From assembly GCF_004011175.1 (NCBI RefSeq), contig NZ_RQXX01000003.1:496001-560000 (forward strand): 64,000 bases of DNA. Direction: 5' to 3'. The stretch is from Mesobaculum littorinae. Its GTDB lineage: Bacteria > Pseudomonadota > Alphaproteobacteria > Rhodobacterales > Rhodobacteraceae. The position numbers were made by a program, and so were the translations under genes. Below are positions 43,754 through 52,356 of this stretch, one piece after another (within the stretch, counting starts at the first letter, position 1; each line of letters starts with the position of its first letter). The notes under the pieces are model-generated. The model was not told the DNA's origin. It worked only from the letters and a program-made list of their open reading frames with translations, and searched no databases.

Positions 43754-45159
43754 TCAGCTCAGCACCCGCTTGAGCCGCGGCAGGCGCGCAAGCACGACCA
43801 TGTCTAGCGCGACGACCACCAGCAGGGCGATGCCCGCCATCGGAAAGGCCATGGCCAGCGCGAGGGCTGCCAGCACCGCGCCCTTCCACAGCGGCATGTC
43901 CCGCGGCATCGGCGGCGCGGCCAGCCGCCCCGCACCCGAGGGGCGGCGTTTCCACCACATGGCGATCCCGGTGACACAGGTTGCGATCACCAGCGCCAGG
44001 AACACCAGGTTGAAGACGAAGTTCCAGATCCCCACCAGCCCCTTGTGCAGGCCGATGCCCCAGGCCATCGCCTTGGCCAAGGGCGTGTAATCGGCGTACC
44101 GCACGTCGGCCAGGACGTTGCCGGTATACTGGTCGAGATGCGTTGTCCGGTCCTCCCACGGCATCACGCCGTCTTCGTTGCGGACCTCGGCCATGATCGT
44201 GAAGACGCCCGTCTCGTCCTGCGGAAGGGTGATCTTGTACTGGCCCGAGAACCCGTTCTGCCCGGCCCAGTCGCTGACGGTGTCGAGCGTGACGGCCCGC
44301 GACACGCCGGCGTCACCTGCCGCGCTGCCCGAGGCCGGCATCGGCACCTGCTCCATCCCCCACGGCACGTCCTGGTGGCCCGCGTGGTTCATCGAGGCGT
44401 GGGTGCGGTCCGACAGGGGAATGTTGCTCCAGCTCTTTTCGGCCGGGAAGGACGCCCAGGGCTGCACGAACTTCGCGCCCCAGATGCCCGACCACGCCAG
44501 CCCCGACAGGACGAAGAGCATCAGGAAAACCGAAATCACCGTGCCCGCGCTGGCGTGCAGGGACTTGAACAGCCCGCGCCCCCGCGCCCGCAGGTCCGGC
44601 ACGATGGCGCAGACGCCGGCCTCGGGCAGCCACATCCAGAGCCCGGTGACGATCAGCAGGACCACCGGCGAGGCGGCGGTTTCCATGACCCGGTCGCCCG
44701 CATCGCCGATAAGCAGGGTACCGTGAATGCGGTTGGCGATGGCAAAAAGCGTGGTGGTCTTGTCCTGGCTGTTCAGGACCTCGCCGCTATAGGGATCGAC
44801 GGCCACCGACATGACGGTGCCGTTTGCCGCGATGGCGAAGAAGGCGGGGCGGTCGGCGGCCTCGGGGGCGACGTACTGGTCCAGCCGGCCGCCGGGGACC
44901 GACGCCAGCGCGGCCTCGGCCTGGGCGGTGACGGGGATCGGGGTCCCCGTTGCGGCGACGTCGGCCACGTGGCCCAGCTGGTCGAACTGGCAGTCGAGAT
45001 CATCATGATTGTCCCGGTCAGGGCGAGGATCAACAGGAAGGGCACCACGAAGAGCCCGGCATAGAAGTGCCATCGCCATGCGGCGAAATAGAGCGTGTTG
45101 GCGCCGGTCCGGGGCGATGTCCCGCCCGGCGCAGGGGTCGACGGTGAAAGGGTGGTCAT
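43754..45159 (-). pseudogene. PepSY-associated TM protein, frameshifted
   Basis: An iron- or copper-related inner-membrane protein with PepSY domains (about 468 residues if repaired). The N-terminus from ATG 45159 (MTTLSPSTPAPGG...) has FAAWRWHFYAGLFVVPFLLILALTGTI, then the frame is lost. The rest (QFDQLGHVADVAATGTP..., RIHGTLLIGDAGDRVME, FKSLHASAGTVISVFLMLF, IGLHKGLVGIWN) continues in another frame to 43754. One missing base near 44996 explains it: ATCT(A)CGAC would restore I-Y-D before CQFD. It could be a true null allele or a sequencing error. It is downstream of the second DUF2946-like gene. Confidence 0.8.
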
Positions 45160-45385
45160 TCGATCTGGGTCCTGAGATGGCAGCCTGCGCCCGCGTCGTC
45201 CGCAGCGCGGGGTGGGCGGGGCAAGGCCGAGTCGTGCTATGCGGATGACGCCACGCATCCGGCACCGCCGGCCCGGTCGGGGCCCGAACGGGTTCCTGCC
45301 GGCGCTCTGCCGCTGTCGCGTGCAGGCGTGGCGTCACGTGAGGCGCCGCCCGGGGCACTCCCCGCGCGGGCGTGGACGTCGATGA

Positions 45386-45739
45386 TCAGGTAAGGCGGGG
45401 CGGAGCGCGGGGCGCGGCCTGCGGGCGGAGATGCCTGTGCCCGACCACCAGGTCGCGGCCAAGGCGATCCACGATCACCCGCGTGATGCGCCGCCCGGCA
45501 TCCGGGGCGGTCAGCCGCGGCGGATCTGGCAGCTTGTGGCAGAAGGGGCAGCGGTGGTCGTGCCCGTCCTCGGTCACGCCGCAGAACTCGGCGATCGGGG
45601 TGCCGAGCGCCCGGGCCACCGCCTGCCGCTCCAGCGTCTCGCGGTCCGGCGCCATGAGGGACGCGGAGACCACGCTGACCGCCACCAGGACGGCGACCAT
45701 CAGGAAGGTCAGGATGCTGCGAGCCGCTTGGCGTGTCAT
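45386..45739 (-). CDS. DUF2946-like small secreted/anchored protein, second copy
   Basis: 117 residues: N-terminal hydrophobic segment (about 8-28), APDRETLERQA, then CGVTEDGHDHRCPFCHKLPDPP and a basic tail. It matches the protein at 4098-4448 in layout and in the GHDHRCPFC cluster, with low similarity elsewhere, so the two are old paralogues. Metal binding is suggested by the C/H cluster only. It precedes the frameshifted PepSY gene by 226 bases on the same strand. The ribosome site of ATG 45739 is weak. Confidence 0.75.
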   Translation of the reverse strand: MTRQAARSILTFLMVAVLVAVSVVSASLMAPDRETLERQAVARALGTPIAEFCGVTEDGHDHRCPFCHKLPDPPRLTAPDAGRRITRVIVDRLGRDLVVGHRHLRPQAAPRAPPRLT

Positions 45740-45999
45740 GCCGCCGCTATAAGCCTGCGCCAGCGGACCGGAACAGGATAAGTCACGCGGGGCAGGCCGG
45801 GTGGCCGGGCCGGGCGGCAAGGCCGCGACACCCGGCAGCCCTGCCACACCCCTCGACCCGCCGTCCCCGTGTCGAGGCGCGGACACCCCAAGGCGGGGAT
45901 GCTGCCGGGGCAGGTGCCGGAACGGGGCCGGCGGGCCCTGCACCCGTCGGCCGCTGGGGTGCCGGGTATGCCCCGGCGCGGTGCATCGGGGGGCCGCGC

Positions 46000-47499
46000 T
46001 CAGGACGTCATGTCGATCCAGACCGACTTGGTCTCGAGGAACTCGTCGAGATGCTCCGCCCCGCTTTCGCGGCCATAGCCCGACTGGCGGAAGCCGCCCA
46101 TCGGCACGGCGGGGTCCATCAGCTGGTAGGCGTTGATCCAGACCGAACCGGCGCGGATCGCCCGCGCCATGCGGTGCGCGCGGCCCAGGTTCTCGGTCCA
46201 CACCCCGGCGCCCAGGCCGAAGACGGTGGCATTGGCCCTGCGCACGACCTCCTCCTCGTCCTTGAAGGGGATCGCGGCGACGACGGGGCCGAAGATCTCT
46301 TCGCGCACGATGCGCATGTCGTCGCGCACCCCGCCAAAGACGGTGGGTTCGACGAAATACCCCGCCTCGTGCGCGGGACTGGCCATCCGCCCGCCGCCAA
46401 GGCGCAGCTCGGCCCCCTCGGCGGTGCCGACGTCGAGGTAATCCAGCACCCGCTTCATCTGCCGCTCGGACGCGATGGGCCCGATCTGCGTCTGCGGATC
46501 ATGCCCCGGCCCCACTCGCAGCGCGCGCGAGAAATCGACGACGCGCTCGACGAAATCCTCGAAGATATCCTCCTGCACGAACAGCCGCGTGCCCGCCGAA
46601 CAGACCTGTCCCGTGTTGCCGAAAACGGCCATCGAGGCGCCCGCCACGGCGCGGTCGAGGTCGGCATCGGCAAAGACGATGTCGGGCGACTTGCCCCCCA
46701 GTTCGAGCGACAGGCGCTTGAGATTGCCCATCGACGCCTCGACCACCCGGCGCCCGGTCTCGGACGAGCCGGTAAAGGCCACCTTGTCCACGTCCATGTG
46801 CGCGGCCAGCGCCGCCCCGGCCTCGGGGCCCGTGCCGGTGACCACGTTGACCACGCCCTCGGGCAGCCCGGCCTCTTCCAGAAGCTCGATCAGCCGCAGG
46901 GTCGACAGCGAAGCCTCCTCGGCCGGTTTCAGCACCAGGGTGCAGCCGGTGGCTAGGCAGGGTGCCAGCTTGATCAGCGCGGCGCCCAGCGGCGCGTTCC
47001 ACGGGATGATCGCCCCCACCACGCCGATGGGTTCGCGGGCGGTATAGCTCAGCACCTCGCCGGGGACCGAGTTGTCGATGACATCACCGTGCAGCGCGGT
47101 CGTCAGCCCCGCGTAGTAGCGGATGACGGAAGGCGAACGGCGGCGCATCGCGGGCAGCCGCGCGATGGGGGCCCCCATTTCGAGCGTGTCGAGCCAGGCC
47201 AGTTCGTCGATGTGCTGCTCGACCAGATCGGCGAGGCGCAGCATCAGCGCCTGCCGCTCGCCGGGTTTCACCCGTCGCCACGGGCCGTCGAAGGCCGCGC
47301 GGGCGGCGGCGACGGCACGGTCGACATCCGCCGAGGTGCCGCGGGCGATCTGCGCCAGTTCGCTGCCGTCCGAGGGGTTCATCGTGGGCAGGGTCGCGCC
47401 GTCCTCGGCCTCTACCCACCGGCCGCCGATGAAAAGCTTCTGGGCAGGGCGCGACAGGAATGGCGTGCGGCGGAAATCGATCTGGGTTGCGCTGTTCAT
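46000..47499 (-). CDS. aldehyde dehydrogenase (NAD-dependent family)
   Basis: 499 residues. Cofactor and catalytic motifs: IIPWNAPLG, FTGSSETGRRV, catalytic Glu in LELGGKSPD (about 265) and Cys in GNTGQVCSAGTR (about 300), EEIFGPVV, and the C-terminal GGFRQSGYGRESG. Oxidises an aldehyde to the acid. ATG 47499 follows AAAGGA. Lies 73 bases downstream of the GMC oxidoreductase in the same direction, so an alcohol-to-acid route is likely. Confidence 0.92.
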   Translation of the reverse strand: MNSATQIDFRRTPFLSRPAQKLFIGGRWVEAEDGATLPTMNPSDGSELAQIARGTSADVDRAVAAARAAFDGPWRRVKPGERQALMLRLADLVEQHIDELAWLDTLEMGAPIARLPAMRRRSPSVIRYYAGLTTALHGDVIDNSVPGEVLSYTAREPIGVVGAIIPWNAPLGAALIKLAPCLATGCTLVLKPAEEASLSTLRLIELLEEAGLPEGVVNVVTGTGPEAGAALAAHMDVDKVAFTGSSETGRRVVEASMGNLKRLSLELGGKSPDIVFADADLDRAVAGASMAVFGNTGQVCSAGTRLFVQEDIFEDFVERVVDFSRALRVGPGHDPQTQIGPIASERQMKRVLDYLDVGTAEGAELRLGGGRMASPAHEAGYFVEPTVFGGVRDDMRIVREEIFGPVVAAIPFKDEEEVVRRANATVFGLGAGVWTENLGRAHRMARAIRAGSVWINAYQLMDPAVPMGGFRQSGYGRESGAEHLDEFLETKSVWIDMTS

Positions 47500-47572
47500 G
47501 AGAATGTCCTTTCGGCTGTCCGGGACGGCCGACGCGGGCCGCGCAACCGGGCTTTTGGGGAAAACACTGTGG

Positions 47573-49189
47573 TCAGGCGGCGACCGTGTCGCGCTGTGCG
47601 GCACGGATCATGTCGGCGGCCTTTTCGGCGATCATCACGGTGGGGGCGGCGGTGTTGCCCGAGGGGATCACCGGCATCACCGAGGCATCGACCACCCGCA
47701 GCCCGCCGATGCCGTGCACCCGCAGGTCGGGGGCCACCACCGCGTCCGTCCCCGTGCCCATGGCGCAGGTGCCCACGGGGTGGAAGGTGGTCGCGATGGA
47801 CCGCCGCGCATAGTCGAGCAGCGCGTCATGGCCCTGCACCTCGGCGCCCGGAGCCACCTCTTGCGGCGAAAGGTGCGCCATCGCGGGCGCGCCCGTGATG
47901 CGGCGGACAAGCTCGACGCATTTCACCGCGATCTGCCGGTCGTAGTCGGTGTCGAGGTAGTTGTGCAGGATCTCGGGCGGCGCCTCGGGGTCGCTGCTGC
48001 GGGCATGGGCATGGCCGCGGCTGGTGGGGCGCAGGATGCACACCGCCGAGGTGATGCCGGGATAGGGGTGCATCGGCCCGCCCACGCGGTCATAGCTGGC
48101 GGCCGAGACGTGAATCTGCACGTCGGGGGCCACCGCGTCCTCCATCACCTTGGTGAAGGCAGCCAGAAGGGCGGGCTGCGCCGAAAGCGGCCCCTTGCGG
48201 CGGGTGACGTAGTCGAGCCCCATCAAGGCCTTGCCCAGCAGGCTGCCGGCGCGGCCATTGAGCGTGACCGTGTTCGACAGCCGGGTCTGGACGCGCACCT
48301 GCCAGTGGTCCTGCAGGTTCCGGCCCACCCCCGGCAGGGCGTGCAGGGGCGTGATGCCGATGGATCTCAACCGCTCCGGATCGCCTATGCCTGAGCGTTC
48401 CAGCAGCGCGGGCGAGGCATAGGCGCCGGCGCAGCACAGCACCTCGGCCTTCGCGGTGGCGTGGTGCGGTTCGCCGTCCTTGTGCCACAAGAGCCCCGTG
48501 GCCCGGTGTCCGTCCAGCGTGATCTGGTCGACCGTGGCGCCCGTGACGACGGTCAGGTTGGGGCGCTTGGCGATCTTGTGCAGAAAGGCCTTGGCCGTCG
48601 ATTGCCGACGTCCGCCGTGGATATTGGCCTGAAAATAGGCGACGCCGGTGTTGTCGCCGGAATTGTAGTCGGGCGTTTCGGGGATGCCCACCTGCGTCGC
48701 GGCCCCGCGATAGGCGTCGAGCGCGGGCCAGCGCATGCCGGGATCGCCGATGCGCCACTCGCCGGTCCCGCCACGGCCCTGCATCGCCTCGCCGTCCCAT
48801 GTCTCGGACCGCATGAAATAGGGCAGGACGTCGGACCAGCCCCAGCCGGTATTCCCCAGCGCGGCCCAGTTGTCGTAATCCCAGCGGTGGCCGCGGACGT
48901 AGACCATGCCGTTGATGCCGGTCGACCCGCCCAGCATCTTGCCCCGTGGCAGGGGGACGACGCGGCCGCCGAGGTTCGGCTCGGGCTCGGTCTTCAGCAT
49001 CCAGTCGAAGCGCGGATTGCCGATCACGTAGGGAATGAAGAGCGGGATTTCCGAATAAAGGTGCCGCCCCGATCCCCCGGCCTCGACCATCAGCACGCGG
49101 ATGGCGGGGTCGGCCGTCAGTCGGTTGGCCAGGATGCAGCCTGCCGTCCCGCCACCCGCGATGATGTAGTCGTAGCTTTCGCTCGCCAT
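47573..49189 (-). CDS. GMC family alcohol oxidoreductase (choline dehydrogenase-like)
   Basis: 538 residues, FAD enzyme. N-terminal dinucleotide fold YIIAGGGTAGCILANRLT, GMC signatures PRGKMLGGSTGINGMVYVRGH and GAYASPALLERSGIGD, and the active-site His in FHPVGTCAMG with a later His/Asn region NTAAPTVMIAEKAADMI. It oxidises a primary alcohol; choline, polyethylene glycol and other alcohols are possible. A LysR gene lies upstream, with an inverted repeat at 49348-49366 that could be its operator. Confidence 0.93.
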   Translation of the reverse strand: MASESYDYIIAGGGTAGCILANRLTADPAIRVLMVEAGGSGRHLYSEIPLFIPYVIGNPRFDWMLKTEPEPNLGGRVVPLPRGKMLGGSTGINGMVYVRGHRWDYDNWAALGNTGWGWSDVLPYFMRSETWDGEAMQGRGGTGEWRIGDPGMRWPALDAYRGAATQVGIPETPDYNSGDNTGVAYFQANIHGGRRQSTAKAFLHKIAKRPNLTVVTGATVDQITLDGHRATGLLWHKDGEPHHATAKAEVLCCAGAYASPALLERSGIGDPERLRSIGITPLHALPGVGRNLQDHWQVRVQTRLSNTVTLNGRAGSLLGKALMGLDYVTRRKGPLSAQPALLAAFTKVMEDAVAPDVQIHVSAASYDRVGGPMHPYPGITSAVCILRPTSRGHAHARSSDPEAPPEILHNYLDTDYDRQIAVKCVELVRRITGAPAMAHLSPQEVAPGAEVQGHDALLDYARRSIATTFHPVGTCAMGTGTDAVVAPDLRVHGIGGLRVVDASVMPVIPSGNTAAPTVMIAEKAADMIRAAQRDTVAA

Positions 49190-49347
49190 GCGATGATGTC
49201 CCCCCGTGGCCGACAGTCAGGGCAAAGGGGCGCAGCTGCGCCCGAGGCGCGCGGCCCCCACCCTGACGTCAATGCGGCAGCCTCCCCTGCCTTTGGGGAA
49301 GCGTGGCGGGGCATGGCCTATTCGTCAAATGGGATTGATGGCGCTAT

Positions 49348-49366
49348 TGATGAATATCTTTCATCA
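49348..49366. promoter_or_regulatory. LysR-type box upstream of the GMC gene
   Basis: TGATGAA (49348-49354) and TTCATCA (49360-49366) form a perfect 7-base inverted repeat with a five-base centre and contain the T-N11-A pattern (49351, 49363) of LysR operators. It overlaps the LysR stop codon and is 159 bases before the GMC start. Confidence 0.5.
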
Positions 49367-50254
49367 TGTTGTTGCCGCGGGCCCAAGTGCCGTCAGCCGG
49401 TCTACGATCAGCTCGATCAAAGCGGCGGCGGCGTCCGAGGGGGGCGTATCGGTGCGGGTCAGCAGCCCGATGGTGCGGGTCACTCTGGGGTCTTTGATTC
49501 CGATGGTGCGCAGACCCTGATAGCCGGGCTGCGATTGCTCCAGCTTGGGCACGATCGACACACCGAGGCCTGCCTTGACGAAGCCCACGGCGGTGGCGAT
49601 GTTTTCGGCCTGATAAGTCCAGTGTGCAAGGATGCCGGTCGATCGCAACGCATCGTTCACGACGCTGTTGCCGATCAGGTCGTGCTGGGCGAGATCCGCC
49701 CATGTCGTGTCCGAGGTATCGGCGAGAGCGTGGTCCTGCCGGCAGACGGCGACGAAATCCTCTTCGTAAAGGGCGCGGTATTGCGTGCGTGCCTGAGGAC
49801 CTTCGCGCGTCAAGAGGGCGAATTCGACCTGTCCTGCATCGACCTGCTCGGCGATGGCCCAGGCGTAGGTATCGATCACCCGCACCCGCACGCCGGGATG
49901 GCTGGCGCGGAAGTCATGCAGGATCTCGGCCAGAACCGAGGAGGCGAGCGAGGGTATGCAGCCCAGCGTCACCTCGCGCCGGCGCAGTTCGCCCAGCCGC
50001 TTGAGATCGCCCAGGGCGCCTTCGAGATCGGTGATCGAGCGGCGCGCGCGCGGCAGCAGCGCCAGCGCCTCGGGCGTCAGGGCCAGCCGACGCGTGGTGC
50101 GGACGAAAAGCGCGATGCCAAGCTCGGTCTCGAGCTTGGCGATGCGGTGCGACAGGGCGGTCTGCGACAGGTTCAGCCGCTGGGCCGCGGCGTTGAAGCT
50201 GCCCGCATCGGCAATGGCGATGAAGGCCTGCAGCCCGTTGACGTCGATCTTCAT
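49364..50254 (-). CDS. LysR family transcriptional regulator
   Basis: 296 residues. N-terminal HTH ADAGSFNAAAQRLNLSQTALSHRIAKLETELG (about 17-48) and a substrate-binding domain with TLGCIPSLASSVL and VGFVKAGLGVSIVPK. Placed between the TRAP operon and the GMC-ALDH pair, all on the minus strand. It is expected to activate one or both sets in response to a pathway compound. The 31-base gap to dctM suggests it may be carried on the TRAP transcript. Confidence 0.92.
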   Translation of the reverse strand: MKIDVNGLQAFIAIADAGSFNAAAQRLNLSQTALSHRIAKLETELGIALFVRTTRRLALTPEALALLPRARRSITDLEGALGDLKRLGELRRREVTLGCIPSLASSVLAEILHDFRASHPGVRVRVIDTYAWAIAEQVDAGQVEFALLTREGPQARTQYRALYEEDFVAVCRQDHALADTSDTTWADLAQHDLIGNSVVNDALRSTGILAHWTYQAENIATAVGFVKAGLGVSIVPKLEQSQPGYQGLRTIGIKDPRVTRTIGLLTRTDTPPSDAAAALIELIVDRLTALGPAATT

Positions 50255-50285
50255 GCGGCGGCCCCGGGGGACCGCCGCATGCGCG

Positions 50286-51599
50286 TCAGTTCATCAGCGA
50301 CGGCAGCCACAGGCTGATGCCCGGGAAGGAGACCAGAAGGATCACGACGACCAGATCGCACAACAGGAACCATCCCACCCCGCGGAAGATGGTGGTGAGC
50401 GGGATCGTCTTGCCGACGACGCCCTTCACCACGAAGACGTTGAAGCCCAAGGGCGGTGTCAGCATACCGACCTCGATGAACTTCACCACCAGAACCCCGT
50501 ACCAGATCAGGTCGAAGTCCAGCGCCTTCAGCAGCGGGATGAAGACCGGCATCGTGATCAGCATGATCCCGATGGGGTCGAGGAACATGCCGAGGATCAG
50601 GTAGATCACCGACATCGCGAGGACGATCAGCACCGGGTCCAGCGCCAGCGGCGCAACAAGGTCGGTCAGCATCTGGCTGGCGCCAGAGAAGGACAGAAGC
50701 CGGGTGAACATCAAGGCGCCCATGCCGACGAAGAAGATCTGCGCCGTGGTCATGATCGCGTCGCGCACCGCCTCCCACAGCTTGAGGAAGGTCATGCGCC
50801 GTTGGACCACAGCGATCAGCAGGGCCAGCACCGATCCCGCCGCACCCGCCTCGGTCGGGGTGACGATGCCGCCGTAAAGCCCGCCGATCACGCCGAAGAC
50901 CAGCACGATCAGCGGCCAGATCTCGCGCAGCGACTTCCAGCGTTCGCGGCTGAGGTCGGTCCCCTCGTAGGGGGCGGCGGGCGACAGGGCGGGGTTCAGC
51001 TTGCACCGGATCATGATCATCGCGGTATAGGCGCCCGCGGTCAGCAGGCCCGGGATGATCCCCGCGATCAGCAGGCTCGCGATCGAGGTTTCGGCGAAGA
51101 TGCCGTAAAGAACCATCAGGATCGACGGCGGGATCAGCGCCGCGATGGTGCCCGCGCTGGCGACGACGCCGGTGGCCAGGCCCTTTTCGTACCCTGCCTT
51201 CAGCATCTCGGGGATGGCAAGCCGCCCCATGGCGGCCGCGGCGGCAACCGAGGATCCGCAGCCCGCCGCGAACCCGGCCGAGGCGATGTTGGCCGCGACG
51301 GCCAGCCCGCCCGGCAGCCCCGACAGCCATAGTCGCGCGGCGTGGAACAGTGACGTGGCGATGCCCGAGACATAGACGATCGAGCCCATGAGCAGGAACA
51401 TCGGGATCGCCGACAGGTCCCAGTTCGCGGCAAAGTAATAGGGCACCTCGCGCATCTGGCCCAGCGCCACGTTGAAATTGCGAAGCTCCCAGAAGCCGAG
51501 AAAGCTGACGACGCCGAGCGCGACGCCGATCGGCGTGCGGATGGCGATAAGGGCCAGAACGCCGCCGAGGCAGACGAGGCTGAGTGTCAATCCGTCCAT
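50286..51599 (-). CDS. TRAP transporter large permease DctM (amidohydrolase locus)
   Basis: 437 residues. Typical blocks: MFLLMGSIVYVSGIATSLFHAARLW, GCGSSVAAAAAMGRLAIPEML, AALIPPSILMVLYGIFAE, TPTEAGAAGS, EVGMLTPPLGFNVFVVKGV. Third large TRAP permease in the window. Ten bases after dctQ. Confidence 0.95.
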   Translation of the reverse strand: MDGLTLSLVCLGGVLALIAIRTPIGVALGVVSFLGFWELRNFNVALGQMREVPYYFAANWDLSAIPMFLLMGSIVYVSGIATSLFHAARLWLSGLPGGLAVAANIASAGFAAGCGSSVAAAAAMGRLAIPEMLKAGYEKGLATGVVASAGTIAALIPPSILMVLYGIFAETSIASLLIAGIIPGLLTAGAYTAMIMIRCKLNPALSPAAPYEGTDLSRERWKSLREIWPLIVLVFGVIGGLYGGIVTPTEAGAAGSVLALLIAVVQRRMTFLKLWEAVRDAIMTTAQIFFVGMGALMFTRLLSFSGASQMLTDLVAPLALDPVLIVLAMSVIYLILGMFLDPIGIMLITMPVFIPLLKALDFDLIWYGVLVVKFIEVGMLTPPLGFNVFVVKGVVGKTIPLTTIFRGVGWFLLCDLVVVILLVSFPGISLWLPSLMN

Positions 51600-51609
51600 G
51601 GTGGTCCGT

Positions 51610-52143
51610 TCAAGCTTCGGGCATGCGGTTGTGGTGGTCCTCGTCGGGACCCGCGCCGGGTGTCAGGATGCGGATGAAGCGCAGAAGGAAGCACAGAAAC
51701 AGGCTGGCCCCCGCGATGGGCAGCAGCCAGCGGCCCGGCCACACCGTCAGGTAGCCGCCCGGGATCTCCAGCACTTCGCCCTGGTTCATGCGCCGGTCGG
51801 CCGAGATCCAGCTTTGCCACGTGAAGGCACCCAGGTAGAGGATGCCCAGAAGCGTGGTGAAGCCGTCGAGCGCGCGGCGCACGCCCGGGCTCATGAACTC
51901 GGTAAAGACGTCGGCCGAGATGTGATCGTCGCGCTTGCCCAGAAGCGCGATGGGCAGGAACGCCGCGGCGATCATGTAGTAGCCCGCGACCATCTGGTTG
52001 GTGGTCCGCAGGGGCGAGTTGAAGACCGTGCGCGCGACGATGTCGATGCTGATGTGGATCATCATCGCAAAGCCCGCGATGATCGCCACGGCCATCAGGG
52101 CCCGCGACCACCACTCAAGCACGCTGTCGAGTGTGCGGATCAC
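51610..52143 (-). CDS. TRAP transporter small permease DctQ (amidohydrolase locus)
   Basis: 177 residues starting with GTG at 52143 (IRTLDSVLEWWSRALMAV), with GGGGAG eight bases upstream. Four hydrophobic helices and the family stretch DIVARTVFNSPLRTTNQMVAGYYMIAAAFLPIALLGKRDDHISADVF. The 213-base gap to dctP holds a terminator-like hairpin and no gene. Confidence 0.92.
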   Translation of the reverse strand: MIRTLDSVLEWWSRALMAVAIIAGFAMMIHISIDIVARTVFNSPLRTTNQMVAGYYMIAAAFLPIALLGKRDDHISADVFTEFMSPGVRRALDGFTTLLGILYLGAFTWQSWISADRRMNQGEVLEIPGGYLTVWPGRWLLPIAGASLFLCFLLRFIRILTPGAGPDEDHHNRMPEA

Positions 52144-52323
52144 GGGCGGTCTCCCCGGGTCGGCCTTTCGGCGCCCTCGGCGCCGGGGGCGGCAAGGATG
52201 CCGGGGGCGGCGTGGCCCGGGCGATGCGGATTGCGGCCTTGGCCGGACGCGGCCGTTCCGGGCCCGGCCGCCGCGATCGCGGCAGCGGTCAGTCGTGTCA
52301 TCAATGCTCTCCTCCCATGGGAA

Positions 52324-52347
52324 AAGGGGCCCGCGGCGGGGCCCCTT
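52324..52347 (-). terminator. terminator-like stem-loop between dctP and dctQ
   Basis: Perfect 9-base arms AAGGGGCCC (52324-52332) and GGGCCCCTT (52339-52347). On the minus strand the stem ends in TTTTC, just past the dctP stop. Confidence 0.75.
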
Positions 52348-52356
52348 CGCGGCGCG

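Noticed and set aside
43754-45358. PepSY gene as an intact 534-codon frame
   Set aside because: The first 130 or so codons of this frame are not family-like, while the true N-terminal helix is in another frame from 45159; a frameshift explains both.
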